A DNA stretch of 64,000 nt, taken from NCBI GenBank assembly GCA_963924555.1, contig OZ004583.1, positions 6,958,582 through 7,022,581 of the forward strand, given 5' to 3'. A program made the position numbers and the translations under genes. Source of the stretch: Crambe crambe (lineage: Eukaryota; Porifera; Demospongiae; Poecilosclerida; Crambeidae). Below are positions 46,921 to 57,900 of the stretch, piece by piece (the first letter of the stretch is position 1; every line of letters starts with the position of its first letter). The notes beneath the pieces were generated by a model. It had not been told where the DNA came from and ran no database searches. It was given only the letters and a program-made list of their open reading frames with translations.

Positions 46921-48497
46921 CTACATGATGAAAGAGTGGGACTAGCTACACTGTCACTACAAATGACTCTACATACTCCATCAGTTGGAAGTTCATCCTT
47001 GTATTCCCAATATAATCTTTCTTGTGTCTCCAGTTTAGCTTCCAGATGTGATTGTCCTGGTTTTCTGAATCCATCTGCATTGAGATCTTCCAACTCCTTC
47101 ACTCTCCCTCCAGCACCAACCTCCAACTTTTTATTTTTCTGTTTAACATAGTCACAACAATCAATGGCATAACTAAACGATTTTAGAATACTTGCCGGCT
47201 TATTTGCTTCCCAGTCTTTCTCTCTTGGTTGGTGCTGAATACTATTTGATAAACTTCTATGCAAACATTTCTGCCAGAAACTCATTTGCTACAGTCAAAT
47301 GTATTACATGCCATCTTCCTGATTATATATACATTATAACTAGCACAGCATAAGAATGGATCAAAGAACAAAATGCATGCAGCATGCAATCCATACCTCA
47401 CTGCTCCTCTTTTTGTAGTTGGCTAAACCTGTGTAAGTACAGAGAGAAAGAGATTCATTCTGCTTGTTGACTCATTGACAGTGTTAGTTAAAATTATTAT
47501 TTCTGTTGGTTGTGTGGTTTAATTATTTGTGCACGTCCAAACCTGTCCTGTATTCTCATCTGTGTGGTTATATTGTGTGTGAGATTTTTCCTGTTTTTCC
47601 GTGTTTTTTCATGTTAGCTAGTTGAGTTTTGTATAAAAGTAGGAATTTTTTGAGAGTCTTTTGAGTTAGAGTTTGCAAGTTTTGTTAGCCTGTTGATTAA
47701 GTTGAGTTACTTAGTTATTAATTGGTAGTCTAGATCTCTTATTGGTAGCATACTCGGGTCTACTACAATCTGATAGGCCAAGTGTTGTGTGCATGTATCC
47801 TAATAATTATTGTACAAATCTCTTACTGATATAATCCACAGCAAAATATATTCCAGCAGCCACAAATATTAGGAGACTGACGTCTGAGATAACATGTGCT
47901 GAAATTATGAGACCATCTCTAGAAGACTGCCAAGTAGGATCACATGTATCTGCATGTATACAAAATTATTGATTATTATAACCTGAGAGAATTCTTACTT
48001 ACTTTTTTGCAGTTCAATATGAAATCCCACTGCCACCCACAACACAAAAGATATAAATGCTGCAACAAATCCTGTCACAGAGTGACCCAGAGATAGCCAT
48101 GGTCCTAGAGGAGAAAACAAAATAATAACAAAATAAGGAAATTTTGTCAATGATACCTTTCTTAAATACCATCCAAGTAATGATCACTCCAAGTACAATG
48201 GCCACACTTAATACTATCACACCCACAGCCAGCAGACCTTGATTTGCAGATGTCAACCGTGCACCTACACACATAATATACTAACATGCCAACACACTTT
48301 AAAAACAAACTAATTTACCTTCACCAGAAGTGAAGTTTCCTCTGACCTGAAGGTTAAGGGAAGAAGTGTTGATGGTCACCTGATAATAATGGATTGTAGA
48401 AACATTAAAGAAAATTAGTTGGAGAGGGGAATTGAGGGAGGTAGACAATGAAGGGCTGAGGTCCTGGTAAGAGGAGTCATGGCCATATAGTGAAAAG
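46322..48497 (-). CDS. D4: 5'-truncated three-TM receptor with YxxL-repeat tail
   Basis: Exons: 48319-about 48497 (end of juxtamembrane domain), 48157-48264 (TM1), 48003-48104 (TM2), 47827-47949 (TM3), 47397-47428, 47196-47288, 46977-47138 (charged segment KELEDL...), 46768-46920, 46537-46704, 46322-46483. Splice phases equal those of D5. The tail ends in EYSVINKN then TAG. Upstream, the juxtamembrane exon runs into a (CTT)n-type tract at 48507-48567 and no Ig or FN3 exons follow, so the ectodomain is missing. The tract ending CTTTAG could act as a splice acceptor for an unknown upstream exon. Intron 47139-47195 starts with GC instead of GT. A solo LTR sits between the TM3 exon and the next exon. 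Either a rearranged gene or a pseudogene. Confidence 0.55.
47465..47767 (+). mobile_element. Diverged solo LTR of the 32557-37893 element family
   Basis: About 303 bp aligned to the LTR (GACTCATTGACAG, TTTTTCATGTTAGCTAG, TTGTATAAAAGTAG, GGTAGCATACTCGG.TCTACTACA) with many substitutions and gaps. No clear target duplication. It is much older than the full element and lies in a D4 intron. Confidence 0.85.
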
Positions 48498-48506
48498 AAT
48501 GCTCTA

Positions 48507-48567
48507 AAGAAAAAGAAGAAAAAGAAGAAGGAGGAGGAGGAGGAAGAGGAGAAGAAGAAGAAGAAAA
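48507..48567. repeat. Purine-rich microsatellite (GAA/GGA)n
   Basis: A 61-bp run of only A and G on the plus strand. It exactly truncates the D4 juxtamembrane exon. On the coding strand it makes a polypyrimidine tract followed by TTTAG. Confidence 0.85.
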
Positions 48568-48733
48568 TGTCAACAACCCAAAAAACAAGGAATCAATAGC
48601 AAACATTAACTAATTCAGGCATGGCTACATGATTATGTCCAGCCACATTAGAGTATGTTCCGGCTATTATGCTTTTGCCATGTAAGCTAGGTAGTCTCGT
48701 ACCCAGGCTCTAAATTATGTGGGGAAGGGAAAG

Positions 48734-49198
48734 AGAGCCTGGTACCCAGCATTTGCACATGCGCTAAAATTTCCCTGAATTCTGGGAAATTGTAAACTCC
48801 CAGTATTCTTCCTTGACAGAGATGATGCAATAATGCTGAGTAGGCATATTTTCAGCCCTGCAAAAGAATGGCAGTTTCCACATCTTCTAATTTTCTAGTC
48901 TACCTTCACGGATGGTGTTAGGTACGCTCTGTCTCAGCTAGGGAAGACAGACCTGAACTTAAGAATGAGCAAGCAGCAAGCCATTGCTGCTGGTACAGTG
49001 GACAAAATGTCTTCATCTTCTAGGTCGTTCCTTTTCTCTTTGACCACAAGCTAGGCCTCGCTGGTTGTCAGAAGAGATATGCTTACATCAGCTGCTTATT
49101 CGTTGAACCATGCATTCATCATGCATCATCATTATTAATTTTGTGCAAAAATTGCGAATTACTGTTGGCGCATGCGCAAATGCTAGGTACCAGGCTCT
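48734..49198. mobile_element. TIR element of about 465 bp
   Basis: The left end AGAGCCTGGTACCCAGCATT and right end AATGCTAGGTACCAGGCTCT are inverted repeats of about 30 bp (also sharing GCGCATGCGC-like words). No ORF of note. A further CCCAGGCTCTAAA just left at about 48700 may be a remnant of another end. Confidence 0.65.
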
Positions 49199-50214
49199 AA
49201 TGCAGTTCATAAGTTCTAGATGATAAAAGCCTACGGGAATTAGCTATAGGAACCCATGCAAAGGAACCTTCAAACATAGAATTCTAGTGTGTCCTAAGTG
49301 CCACATGACTTTTGACTGTCAAACCACATTACTGAAGCCAAACAAGCACTGATGTGCAGTGTTATAGCTACCAAGTCTGGCATGCTGGTGGAGTAGCTAC
49401 CCATCTCACATGTCATAACAATGCTAGAAATCCAAGGATGCTTCTCACACTCGGGGATATTATCATACATCACTCCTAGGAATAGTGATGATTTCCTCAC
49501 AGATTCAATAACACCACAAGCTATGGCATAGCTATCCTGACAAAATTAAAGAGCAGTATGATTGTTCAAATGAAGCCACAAGGGCTGAAGGTAATGAGGG
49601 ATAATACTTTAAACTGCTACCTTCTTGGGGTTAGCTATAACTTATTCCTCGTCGTATGTGAGAAGAGGGAAAGAGAGGTGGAGGGAGAGGAGAGAGAGAG
49701 AGAGAGAGAGAAGAAAGGAGGCAGAAGAAGAGAGAAAATGTGTCATTAGAATTTAAAAATCAAAATCAACCTCTCTCCTTCCTCATTAGCTAACTGTTTA
49801 ACACTATCCTCCATGCAATTCTATTACCACTAGATCAAAAGATCTAGAGCAGGATTAGTGCTTTTACATGCACATTCCTTACTCATCTAATCAGGTTACA
49901 TCCATTGTTTTAATTAAGAGAGGCATGACTTATTGGTGCTGCTGTATATTAGCTATATTATTAACAAGAAGTTAGCACTTGTACCTGTACTGTAGCCTGA
50001 TGGAGCAGAACACAGCCAATCGTAACTGGTAAAGGTCGTTATTACAGGCTAGGTACTAGGTACGTACGTATATAAGACCTTAGTAAAGCTTATAGCACCG
50101 ACGACCTTTTCCTAAGCTAAGCAGTGAACAATAATCATGATAACAACAACACAATAGCCAATATAAAAAAGTTTTCTCCATGCAAATGATCTGTACTCAT
50201 AATTGAGTCAAAGT

Positions 50215-51176
50215 TTATCCTTGCTTCCTTTTGGTAGTAGGTTGGCCACCTCTCCCTTCCTAAATCAGAAGAAAGAAAAACTGTCTAAGAGATTGGAATT
50301 CCTAGCTACTTTTACAGTTCAAAATGGGAATACAGAGCTGTGGAGAATGGTTCCAAAGACACTAAGCTTTGTGGGACTCATAATTAAAAGATACAACAGA
50401 ATGTTGTATATTTATTTATACTACATAACTGCATACACAATTACAGTGCAGATTGAGGGGGTCCATGCAGGGGGAAATGGATCATTTGCCCTTTTTATGT
50501 TTGAATACTTTCCTCATCAAATTAATTCATGGTTTGGTTTGGTGGGGGGGGGGGGGGGGGGGGGGGGGGCATAGCCCCTATTCCTACACAATGAAGAAAA
50601 ATAGTCGGAGAGGGGAATTGAGGGAGGTAGACAATGAAAGGCTAAGGTCCTGGAAAGAGGAATCATGGCCATATTGGAAGAAGCAATCTCCTCTTCTCAT
50701 AGGGTAGGAACAAAGGATAGAGATCGCACAGCCCTCAGAGGAGAAGGAAACATCAAAGGAAGATGGAAAAGAAGCATCTAAATCAATAGTCGACTCACTT
50801 AGAGATGTGGAAGTACTAGTTGACCCAAAGGCTCCTGTAGCATTAACACTGACAAAATATATAACTTTGGTCTGGTGAGGAGAGGGGGAAGGATATGGAG
50901 CAGAGGTTATCACTGCAGTTGTCAGAGTTGATCATCCTCTGATCCACCCTCTCCCTTGTGTTGTCCTCCAGGACCACTGTGTAGCTTAGGAATTGATGAA
51001 AGGAACATCTCTCAGATGGAGATTGAATCTGGAAGACAAAAATTATTGATTAGTTGCTATTAAAATAAGTTAGTTTCACAGCAACTTGTTGCATCCACTG
51101 CACTGTTGTTGATTCAGTCGTAGTCGTTCATTCTGATCATACACTGGCAAAAGTGTAATATCAGGAGTGCTGGGAA
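50215..51176 (-). pseudogene. Shattered D-type receptor fragment
   Basis: Contains counterparts of the second FN3 (about 51091-51176 and 50799-51028) and the 5' two-thirds of the juxtamembrane exon (about 50590-50780), then jumps at a poly-G tract (50544-50569) to a D-type terminal exon/3' flank (from about 50260 down). TM and tail exons are deleted. The FN3 exon is 230 instead of 226 nt (a frameshift from an extra ATAA). No Ig or first FN3 exon is found upstream. A non-functional remnant. Confidence 0.7.
50544..50569. repeat. Poly-G tract (26 bp)
   Basis: An uninterrupted run of G on the plus strand at the breakpoint of the shattered D fragment. Two more runs of at least 20 lie at 58415-58435 (C) and 58736-58757 (G). 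They may be real quadruplex-prone tracts or assembly-sensitive sites. Confidence 0.9.
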
Positions 51177-51986
51177 CTTCATGTTTTAAAATATCAACTA
51201 ACTGCATGCACTCTTGGAACTGTCTATGGAGCTTATTTTATGTCAATATTCAATGGTAGAATTCAGTGGTATATTTCTATGATTTTTCTATCCTACATTC
51301 AATACTACATTCTATCCTGTTACTTCTATCCTATTATTTCTATCCTGCATGTTACTTTTATCCTTACTTCTATCCTGCATTTAATACTTCTATCCTGCAT
51401 TAAATGTTACTTCTTTCCTGTATCTAATGTTACTTCTATCCTGCATTCAATGTTACTTCTATCCTGCATTCAATGTTATTACTACTTTCCTGTATTCAAT
51501 GTTACTTCTATCCTGCATTCTATTCAATGCAAGTATGCACTGAATATAGTTGCCGGGACAATGGCCCACACCAAAGCCACTCTCTGGTCAGGTCAACGGG
51601 AGCTCGAGATATACGTACGTCATGTCAATAGCTAGCTAGCGGGCATAGTTAATAATACGCATGCGCATACGTTCGTTTGACCTTTGACCCCACAAATGCC
51701 ATAGCACTTGGAACAAACAGCTAGAGCTTATTGTTTTCTACAGCATTTTGTCATAGAGGCGCTAAGTGGATTGTAGGCGCTTGGCTTTCTAAGTGCTTGT
51801 GGTAAGCATTATACAGCCTCCTATGTATGCAGCTGCAATATCTTAGTAAAGTCAAAGTACAAATGACTTTCCTTTCCTAAACTAAGCATACAATAATTAC
51901 AAAACCAGCAATTTTAATACATAAAAAGTTTCTCCATGCAAATGGTCTGTAAACTTATAACTAATGAGTGATAGTTTGTCCTTTGC
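51177..51986. other. Spacer with minisatellite and dispersed repeat
   Basis: No exon recognised. 51284-51533 is a minisatellite. About 51610-51865 is a diverged copy of the dispersed repeat found at 13690-13980 and 29970-30250, and 51870-51986 is D5 3' flank. Confidence 0.55.
51284..51533. repeat. Minisatellite, period about 23-24 bp
   Basis: Degenerate repeats of TTCTATCCTGCATTCAATGT (roughly ten units). The open frame across it on plus merely reflects the repeat. Confidence 0.8.
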
Positions 51987-54900
51987 TTAGCCAGTGCCAC
52001 TGGAACCTCTTCCATCCTAATCAGAAGAAAGAATAACCAAGAGATTAGTTATAATAGAAACATAGTCCTACTCATCCACTTTCACAGTTCAAAACTAACA
52101 CCATATAGAGCTGTGGGAAGGACTTGCAGATTGGTAGCTGATGCCTAATGCTATGAGGAAGTATTCATGTGCAAAACTTTGTGGGATTCATAATTGTCCT
52201 AATTAAAAAGAATGTTGTATCATCTGTATCTTACTTACCTCCTTTTTAAGTGGTTGGGAAGATGAAGGTTTTGCTGGTTTCCTACCACTCTCCTGCATAG
52301 ATAATATGATTGCATACAATGGCATTATCATTGGTTGGGTTATTCCTTACATTACTGTTACCCAGAGCACTGTGTTCTCCTCCACTTCCACCCTGGGTAC
52401 TTATCTCTCCATTCCCATGGTCCAGTGGAAGGTAGTACTCACCCTCCTCATTACGTGCTTGGGAAGCTGAAGACTTTGCTGGTTTCCTACCACTCTCCTG
52501 CATGGATGATATGAAATTACTACTGTACAATTACATTATCATTGGTTGGGTTTTTCCTTACCTTACTGTTACCCAGAGCACTGTATTCTTCCCCACTCCC
52601 ACCCTGGGTACTGGATGGTTTATTCTTATTTCCAGCCCTTTTACCTCCCTTCTTGTGGTCCAGTGGGAGGTAATGTTGATCTTTTTTCTCCTTATTATGA
52701 TGTACTTGAGAAGGTGAAGGTCCACCACTTACCTGGAATAATAATAATACCATGGTGATCTAGTTACTTTCATCAGCCACTTACTCTGAGAGCACTGTAT
52801 TCCTCTCCACCTCCTCCTCTACTTTCCCTTGCTGGTTTATCCTTATGTCCACGTCCACTGCCTCCTTTCCCATGGTCTAGGGGACGGTAATGAGAGTCCT
52901 CACCCTTACCCTTGGAGGCAGGTTCCTCTCCTTTAGACTACATGATGAAAGAGTGGGACTAGCTACACTGTCACTACAAATGACTCTACATACTCCATCA
53001 GTTGGAAGTTTATCCTTGTATCCCTGATAATATCCTTCCTGTATCTCCAGTTTAGCTTCCATATATGATTGTCCTGATTTTCTGAATTCTCCAACAGCAA
53101 TATCTTCCAACTCCTTCACTCTCCCTCCTGCACCAACCTCCAACTCTTCTAGTTTTTTTTCTTTCTGTTAGAATATAGTCACAACAGAGGAATAATCAAT
53201 TGAAATGACTAAAAAGATTAATGAAATACTTGCCGGTTTATTTACTTCCCAGTCTTTCTCTTTCAGTTGGTGCTGATTACTATTTGATAGACTTCTATGC
53301 AAACATTTCTGCCATGAACTCATTTGCTACAGTCAATAAACATAGTATATAATTAATGCCATCTTATGCCCGCATCTTCTAGCTATAATAATTATGATTA
53401 TAGATACAAGTGAGAGTAAAAACATTTCTTCTAAATGAAAGAGTGATGTAGGCTTGAGTACATGACTATAAAAAGTACGGAAACAAGGTGCTGGCTATGT
53501 ACTTCATAGGCTCTACAGAATTGACAATTGACATAAACCCTACATCGCTGCAAGGTGTAGCCAAAAGGATAATATGGCAGCAGCGATGTAGGGTTTATGT
53601 CAATTGTCAATTCTGTAGAGCCTATGAAGTACATAGCCAGCACCTTGTTTCCGTACTTTTTATAGTCATGTACTCAAGCCTACATCACTCTTTCATTTAG
53701 AAGAAATGTTTTTACTCTAACTTGTTTGCATACTTTTTTCAAGGGGTGTGGCTAAGGATGTCAAGAACGACCCTTTACCAAATAAGCTTACCACGCCCAC
53801 CGCAACTCAGCAAGACAGTTTTTTTCTCAATGTATATTGCTAACTGTGTCTACGAAGCGTTTTAGCATTCTAATGTTGTCTACGTAGCGTCTACGAAGTG
53901 TATAAACTAACTGTGCTGTCTACGAAGCGTTCGAGAATTTGAGTCGTCCACGAAGGCATTCGAACGGCAATTGACAGGACTTGAGCTGTACTTCAATTTG
54001 AACGATACCATTCCTTACCTGAGGTGTAGAGCTTCAAGATGGTACCAAGATCGTAGATATAGGATGAAGCAATCGGGAGTTATGGCTGTCAAGCGTCCAC
54101 GAAGGCACTCGAACGGCAATTGACAGCTAGGACTTGAGCTTTACTTTAATTTGAACAAGACCATTCCTTAGATCAGGTGTAGAGCTTCAATATGGTACCA
54201 AGATCGTAGATATAGGATGAAGCAGTCGGGAGTTATGGCTGTCAAGAAGAAGATTATTATTATTATCTTATTATTATAACGAGCGTAGCTATATTATAAG
54301 GACGTTTCTGTGTGCATTTTTTTGTATCACCCTGATGAAGGCTAGAGTATTCTGGTCGAAACGTTGGTGGTTTGTTTCATAAGCTAATTTTATGAGAACT
54401 AATTCTATTGAATCTTATTATTAATGAGCGTGGGCGTTTTGCGTGTCAAGCCTACATAGAGAGTGCTACCGCACTCTCTGATAAGCAAAATTAATACATG
54501 CAATCCATACCTCTTTGCTCCTCTTTTTGTAGTTGGGTAAACCTGTATAAGTAGTCATAGAAGGAGAAAGAGTGATTCAGAATCCTCCCATTTATAAGCA
54601 ATGACTATGTACATAAGCTATGTACTGTATGTATCCTAATAGGATCCACATCTATAGTGGAACCACTGAAAGAACCACTGAATAAAGGATAACCTCTAAA
54701 TACAAGACACTACTTATTCATTTAACGTCTGCATAAAAGATACCTCTCCACAATGGGCAAAATGCCTATCCCGAATTGTCCATTATTGAGAATTCATTCA
54801 CTATTGTACATGTCACATACTGATGTAATCCACAGCAAAATATATTCCAGCAGCCATAAATATTAGGAGACTGACATCTGAGAAAACATGGGTTGAGATG

Positions 54901-57900
54901 ATGAGATCATCTCTAGTAGATTGCCAAGTAGGATCACATGTATCTGCATGTATACAAAAATGGAATTAATTATCAACTGAGAGAATGCTTACTTTTTTGT
55001 AGTCCAACATGAAATCCCACTGCCACCCACAACACAAGAGATACAACTGTGACAATGAATCCTGCCACACAGAGACCCAGAGATAGCCATGGTCCTAGAG
55101 GAGAGAAAAAATGTAACAACAAAACAAGGAAGTGTTGGGAATGATACCTTTCTCAAATACCATCAAAGTAATGATCACTCCAAGTACAATGGCCACACTT
55201 AATAGTATCACACCCACAGCCAGCAGACCTTGATTTGCAGATGTCAACCGTGCACCTACACACATCATATACTAACATGCCAACACACTTTAAAAACAAA
55301 CTAATACCTTCACCAGAAGTGAAGTTTCCTCTGACCTGAAGGTTAAGGGAAGAAATGGCAATGGTCGCCTGATAATAATGGATTGTAGAAACATTAAAAA
55401 AAATTAATCGGAGAGGGGAATTGAGGGAGGTAGACAATGAAGGGCTCAGGTCCTGGTAAGAGGAGTCACGGCCATATTGGAAGGAACAGTCTCCTTCTCT
55501 CATAGGGTAGGAACAGAGGACAGAGGTCACACAGCCCTCAGAGGAGAAGGAAACATCAAAGGAAGATGGGATAGAAGTATCTAAATCAATAGTTAATAAA
55601 GGAACATAATAGATAATGAATCAACTCACTTAGAGATGTGGAGGTACTAGTTGATCCAAAGGCTCCTGCAACATTAAGAGTGACAAAATATCTTTGGTCT
55701 GGTGAGGAGATGGGGAAGAATATGGAGCAGAGGTTATCACTGCAGTTGTCAGAGTTGATCATCCTCTGATCCACCCTCTCCCTTGTGCTGTCCCCCAGGA
55801 CCACTGTGTAGCTTAGGAGTTGGTCGAAGGAACATCTCTCAGATGGAGATTGAATCTGGAGGACAAAAATTATTGATGAGTTGCTATTAGAGTACGTAAG
55901 TTAGTTTGACAGTAACTTGTTGCATCCACTGAACTGTCAGTTGAGATAGTTGTTTATTCTGATCATACACTGGCAAAACTGTAATTTCAGGAGTTCTGGG
56001 AACTTCATGATTTACAAATGTCAATAATTATTGTACTATTAGGAAATTGTTATTACTTTGTGGTTGGATAGTGAAGGTGTCTCTGGTTCCTTCTTGGTTC
56101 CCACAGTTGATGGTACTGACATTGAAGGAGTATCGTGTCCCCAGAACCAGTCCAGAGCAGCTATAATCTTCACTGGCACTCTAATGCTATGTCGTAAGTG
56201 GCTGATATTAATTTTACTATAACAGACTCACTATCATCTGATCACTGGGACAGGAGGGGGTGGCAGGGTTCACAACTACATGATACATCTCCACAACTAC
56301 ATGATACATCTCCATATTATACTGAGAGGTGAAGGAGGGGGACCACTGGATGGAGACCTCTGGACCTCCAGTAGTGTGAACAAGAGAACAACTTACATTG
56401 GTAGATGGAGGGGCTGTTAATGATACGTAGTATAACAAGTTATTCCATGGTAAAGTTATGATTAATTTTCTCTACCTGCAATAGCTCTGACATGAACTTT
56501 ATTGGAGTCAACTTCCAAAGCACTGCATTGAATCATTGATCCTGTCAGGACAGAAACATTACTTCTCAATGTTGATCGGATATCAATTGTAGCATTATTC
56601 TCTTGATTAACAGAAACACTGTTGACCATTACTGGTACTTCCAAACCAGATAAGAGAGGATTTTTAATAATTCGTGGGACTAAGGTGGTCCCAATAAAAG
56701 TGACTGTAACTGTTGCATAATCTGATCCATTCACTCTCCACATCAACCCATTGCCCACTTCAGTGCCCATACAAGTGAACTGAATGGGTCCAGGACAAAT
56801 AGATTCATTAGTGGGAGGAGAGGAGGTCAGGAAAAGTTGTGGAGCAGCTAAAAAAAGGAAAATATTGTAAAGCATTTTACGTGCATGAGCACAGGAGCTT
56901 ATTAAAAACCACCTGGAGTATTACATACTACCCTCACTAGTTATCAATTCAGCTAGCTCTCAGCACAAGCTATCAGGATGAATACAGGTTGGTTTGTGGC
57001 TCGGAATGAGGCTATGGACTGACTAGCCATAGCTATAATATAGCTATGTGGGGTGAGTATTTGTGATCAATTTACCCATGAAAATAAACCACATGAGTAA
57101 ATTGATCGTATGCACTAGCTAGCCAACAATGCTTCCATCCTACTCCCTAGTGAGTAGCTATGAATGAGGCTCACTCGCTTCACTTGCTTGCCCCAGTCAT
57201 ATAGGAATATGAGGGAAAAGGTACACACATTATTATGATGTAAACTTACACTCAACATTCCTAATCAACAAAATACAGCTAATGAAAAGAATATTGTTGC
57301 ATCTCTGAAGGAAAAAAATACACATGATAAAAATATAAAATGATATAACTAGCTAGTCCAATGCAGATAGTGGAACGACACTCTGAAAGAGGAAAACCTC
57401 ATAGCTACACTCTATAATAACCTCCAAAAAGGACGAAAGGCTGGGTGTCCATTATTTGGAGGTTCCACTGTATTAGAGTGGCTAAGCTATAATGAGAAGC
57501 TCCCAATGCTTACCATTATTCTTCCAGGTTCTTATCTTCACAATAGTAAATGAATGGTCAGTGCTACAATGTTTTCCAGATAGCTGTTAACTTTAAATTG
57601 AACCATGCATGTGCGACAGTCGAGGGTAAAAATCAATTAAACTTTATTCACGCTTTCTACTTTTGAAAAAAAAATTTGATTTCTACCCTCAACTGTCAGA
57701 TGTGTAGCCAAGATTCATGCCGTGAGGAATAGCTATAGCTAATGAATAAATAATTGGTGACATAAAAGGCTACGTAGATTGCATTAGGGTGGGGCATGCT
57801 TTAATACTATGCACATCACTCCTAAAAGAGTGTAAAAAGATGATCATAAGTAGCTGAGTTTACATGCTATTAATTAAGCTAATTATTATAATGACCTCTG

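Larger units (their letters stand above)
48498..50214. other. Spacer between D4 and the shattered D fragment
   Basis: No exon recognised. It holds the (CTT)n-type tract 48507-48567, a TIR element (48734-49198) and a (GA)n run at about 49690-49710. The 3' part (from about 50020) resembles the D-family 3' flank. Confidence 0.5.
53413..54479. mobile_element. Composite fold-back insertion in a D5 intron
   Basis: Present in intron 53327-54510 but absent from the corresponding D4 and D6 introns. Left part: perfect fold-back 53413-53718. Right end: small palindrome AGAGAGTGCTACCGCACTCT (54458-54479). In between lie short repeats of TGTCTACGAAGCGT (about 53846-53935), a 149-bp tandem duplication and a hammerhead-like motif. 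Architecture parallels 30639-31692 in opposite orientation. Confidence 0.65.

Noticed and set aside
46860-47285. Single long exon reading through 46860-47285 on minus
   Set aside because: Phase and homology with D5 and D6 show small introns (GTATGT...TAG at 46921-46976 and a GC-AG intron at 47139-47195); the long open frame runs out of the conserved YRPLDH frame.
51240-51635. 131-codon open frame on plus
   Set aside because: Entirely within the TTCTATCCTGCATT minisatellite; no homology or splice signals.
52239-52937. D-type tails as true ITAMs
   Set aside because: The two YxxL motifs in each unit are about 18-21 residues apart, longer than the 6-12 of ITAMs; I call them YxxL pairs only.
53431-53700. 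Identical short proteins on both strands
   Set aside because: Consequence of the perfect inverted repeat, not a gene.
53946-54246. CRISPR-like or gene-coding tandem array
   Set aside because: Only two 149-bp units without spacers or a long ORF; it lies inside a transposon-like insert in an animal intron.
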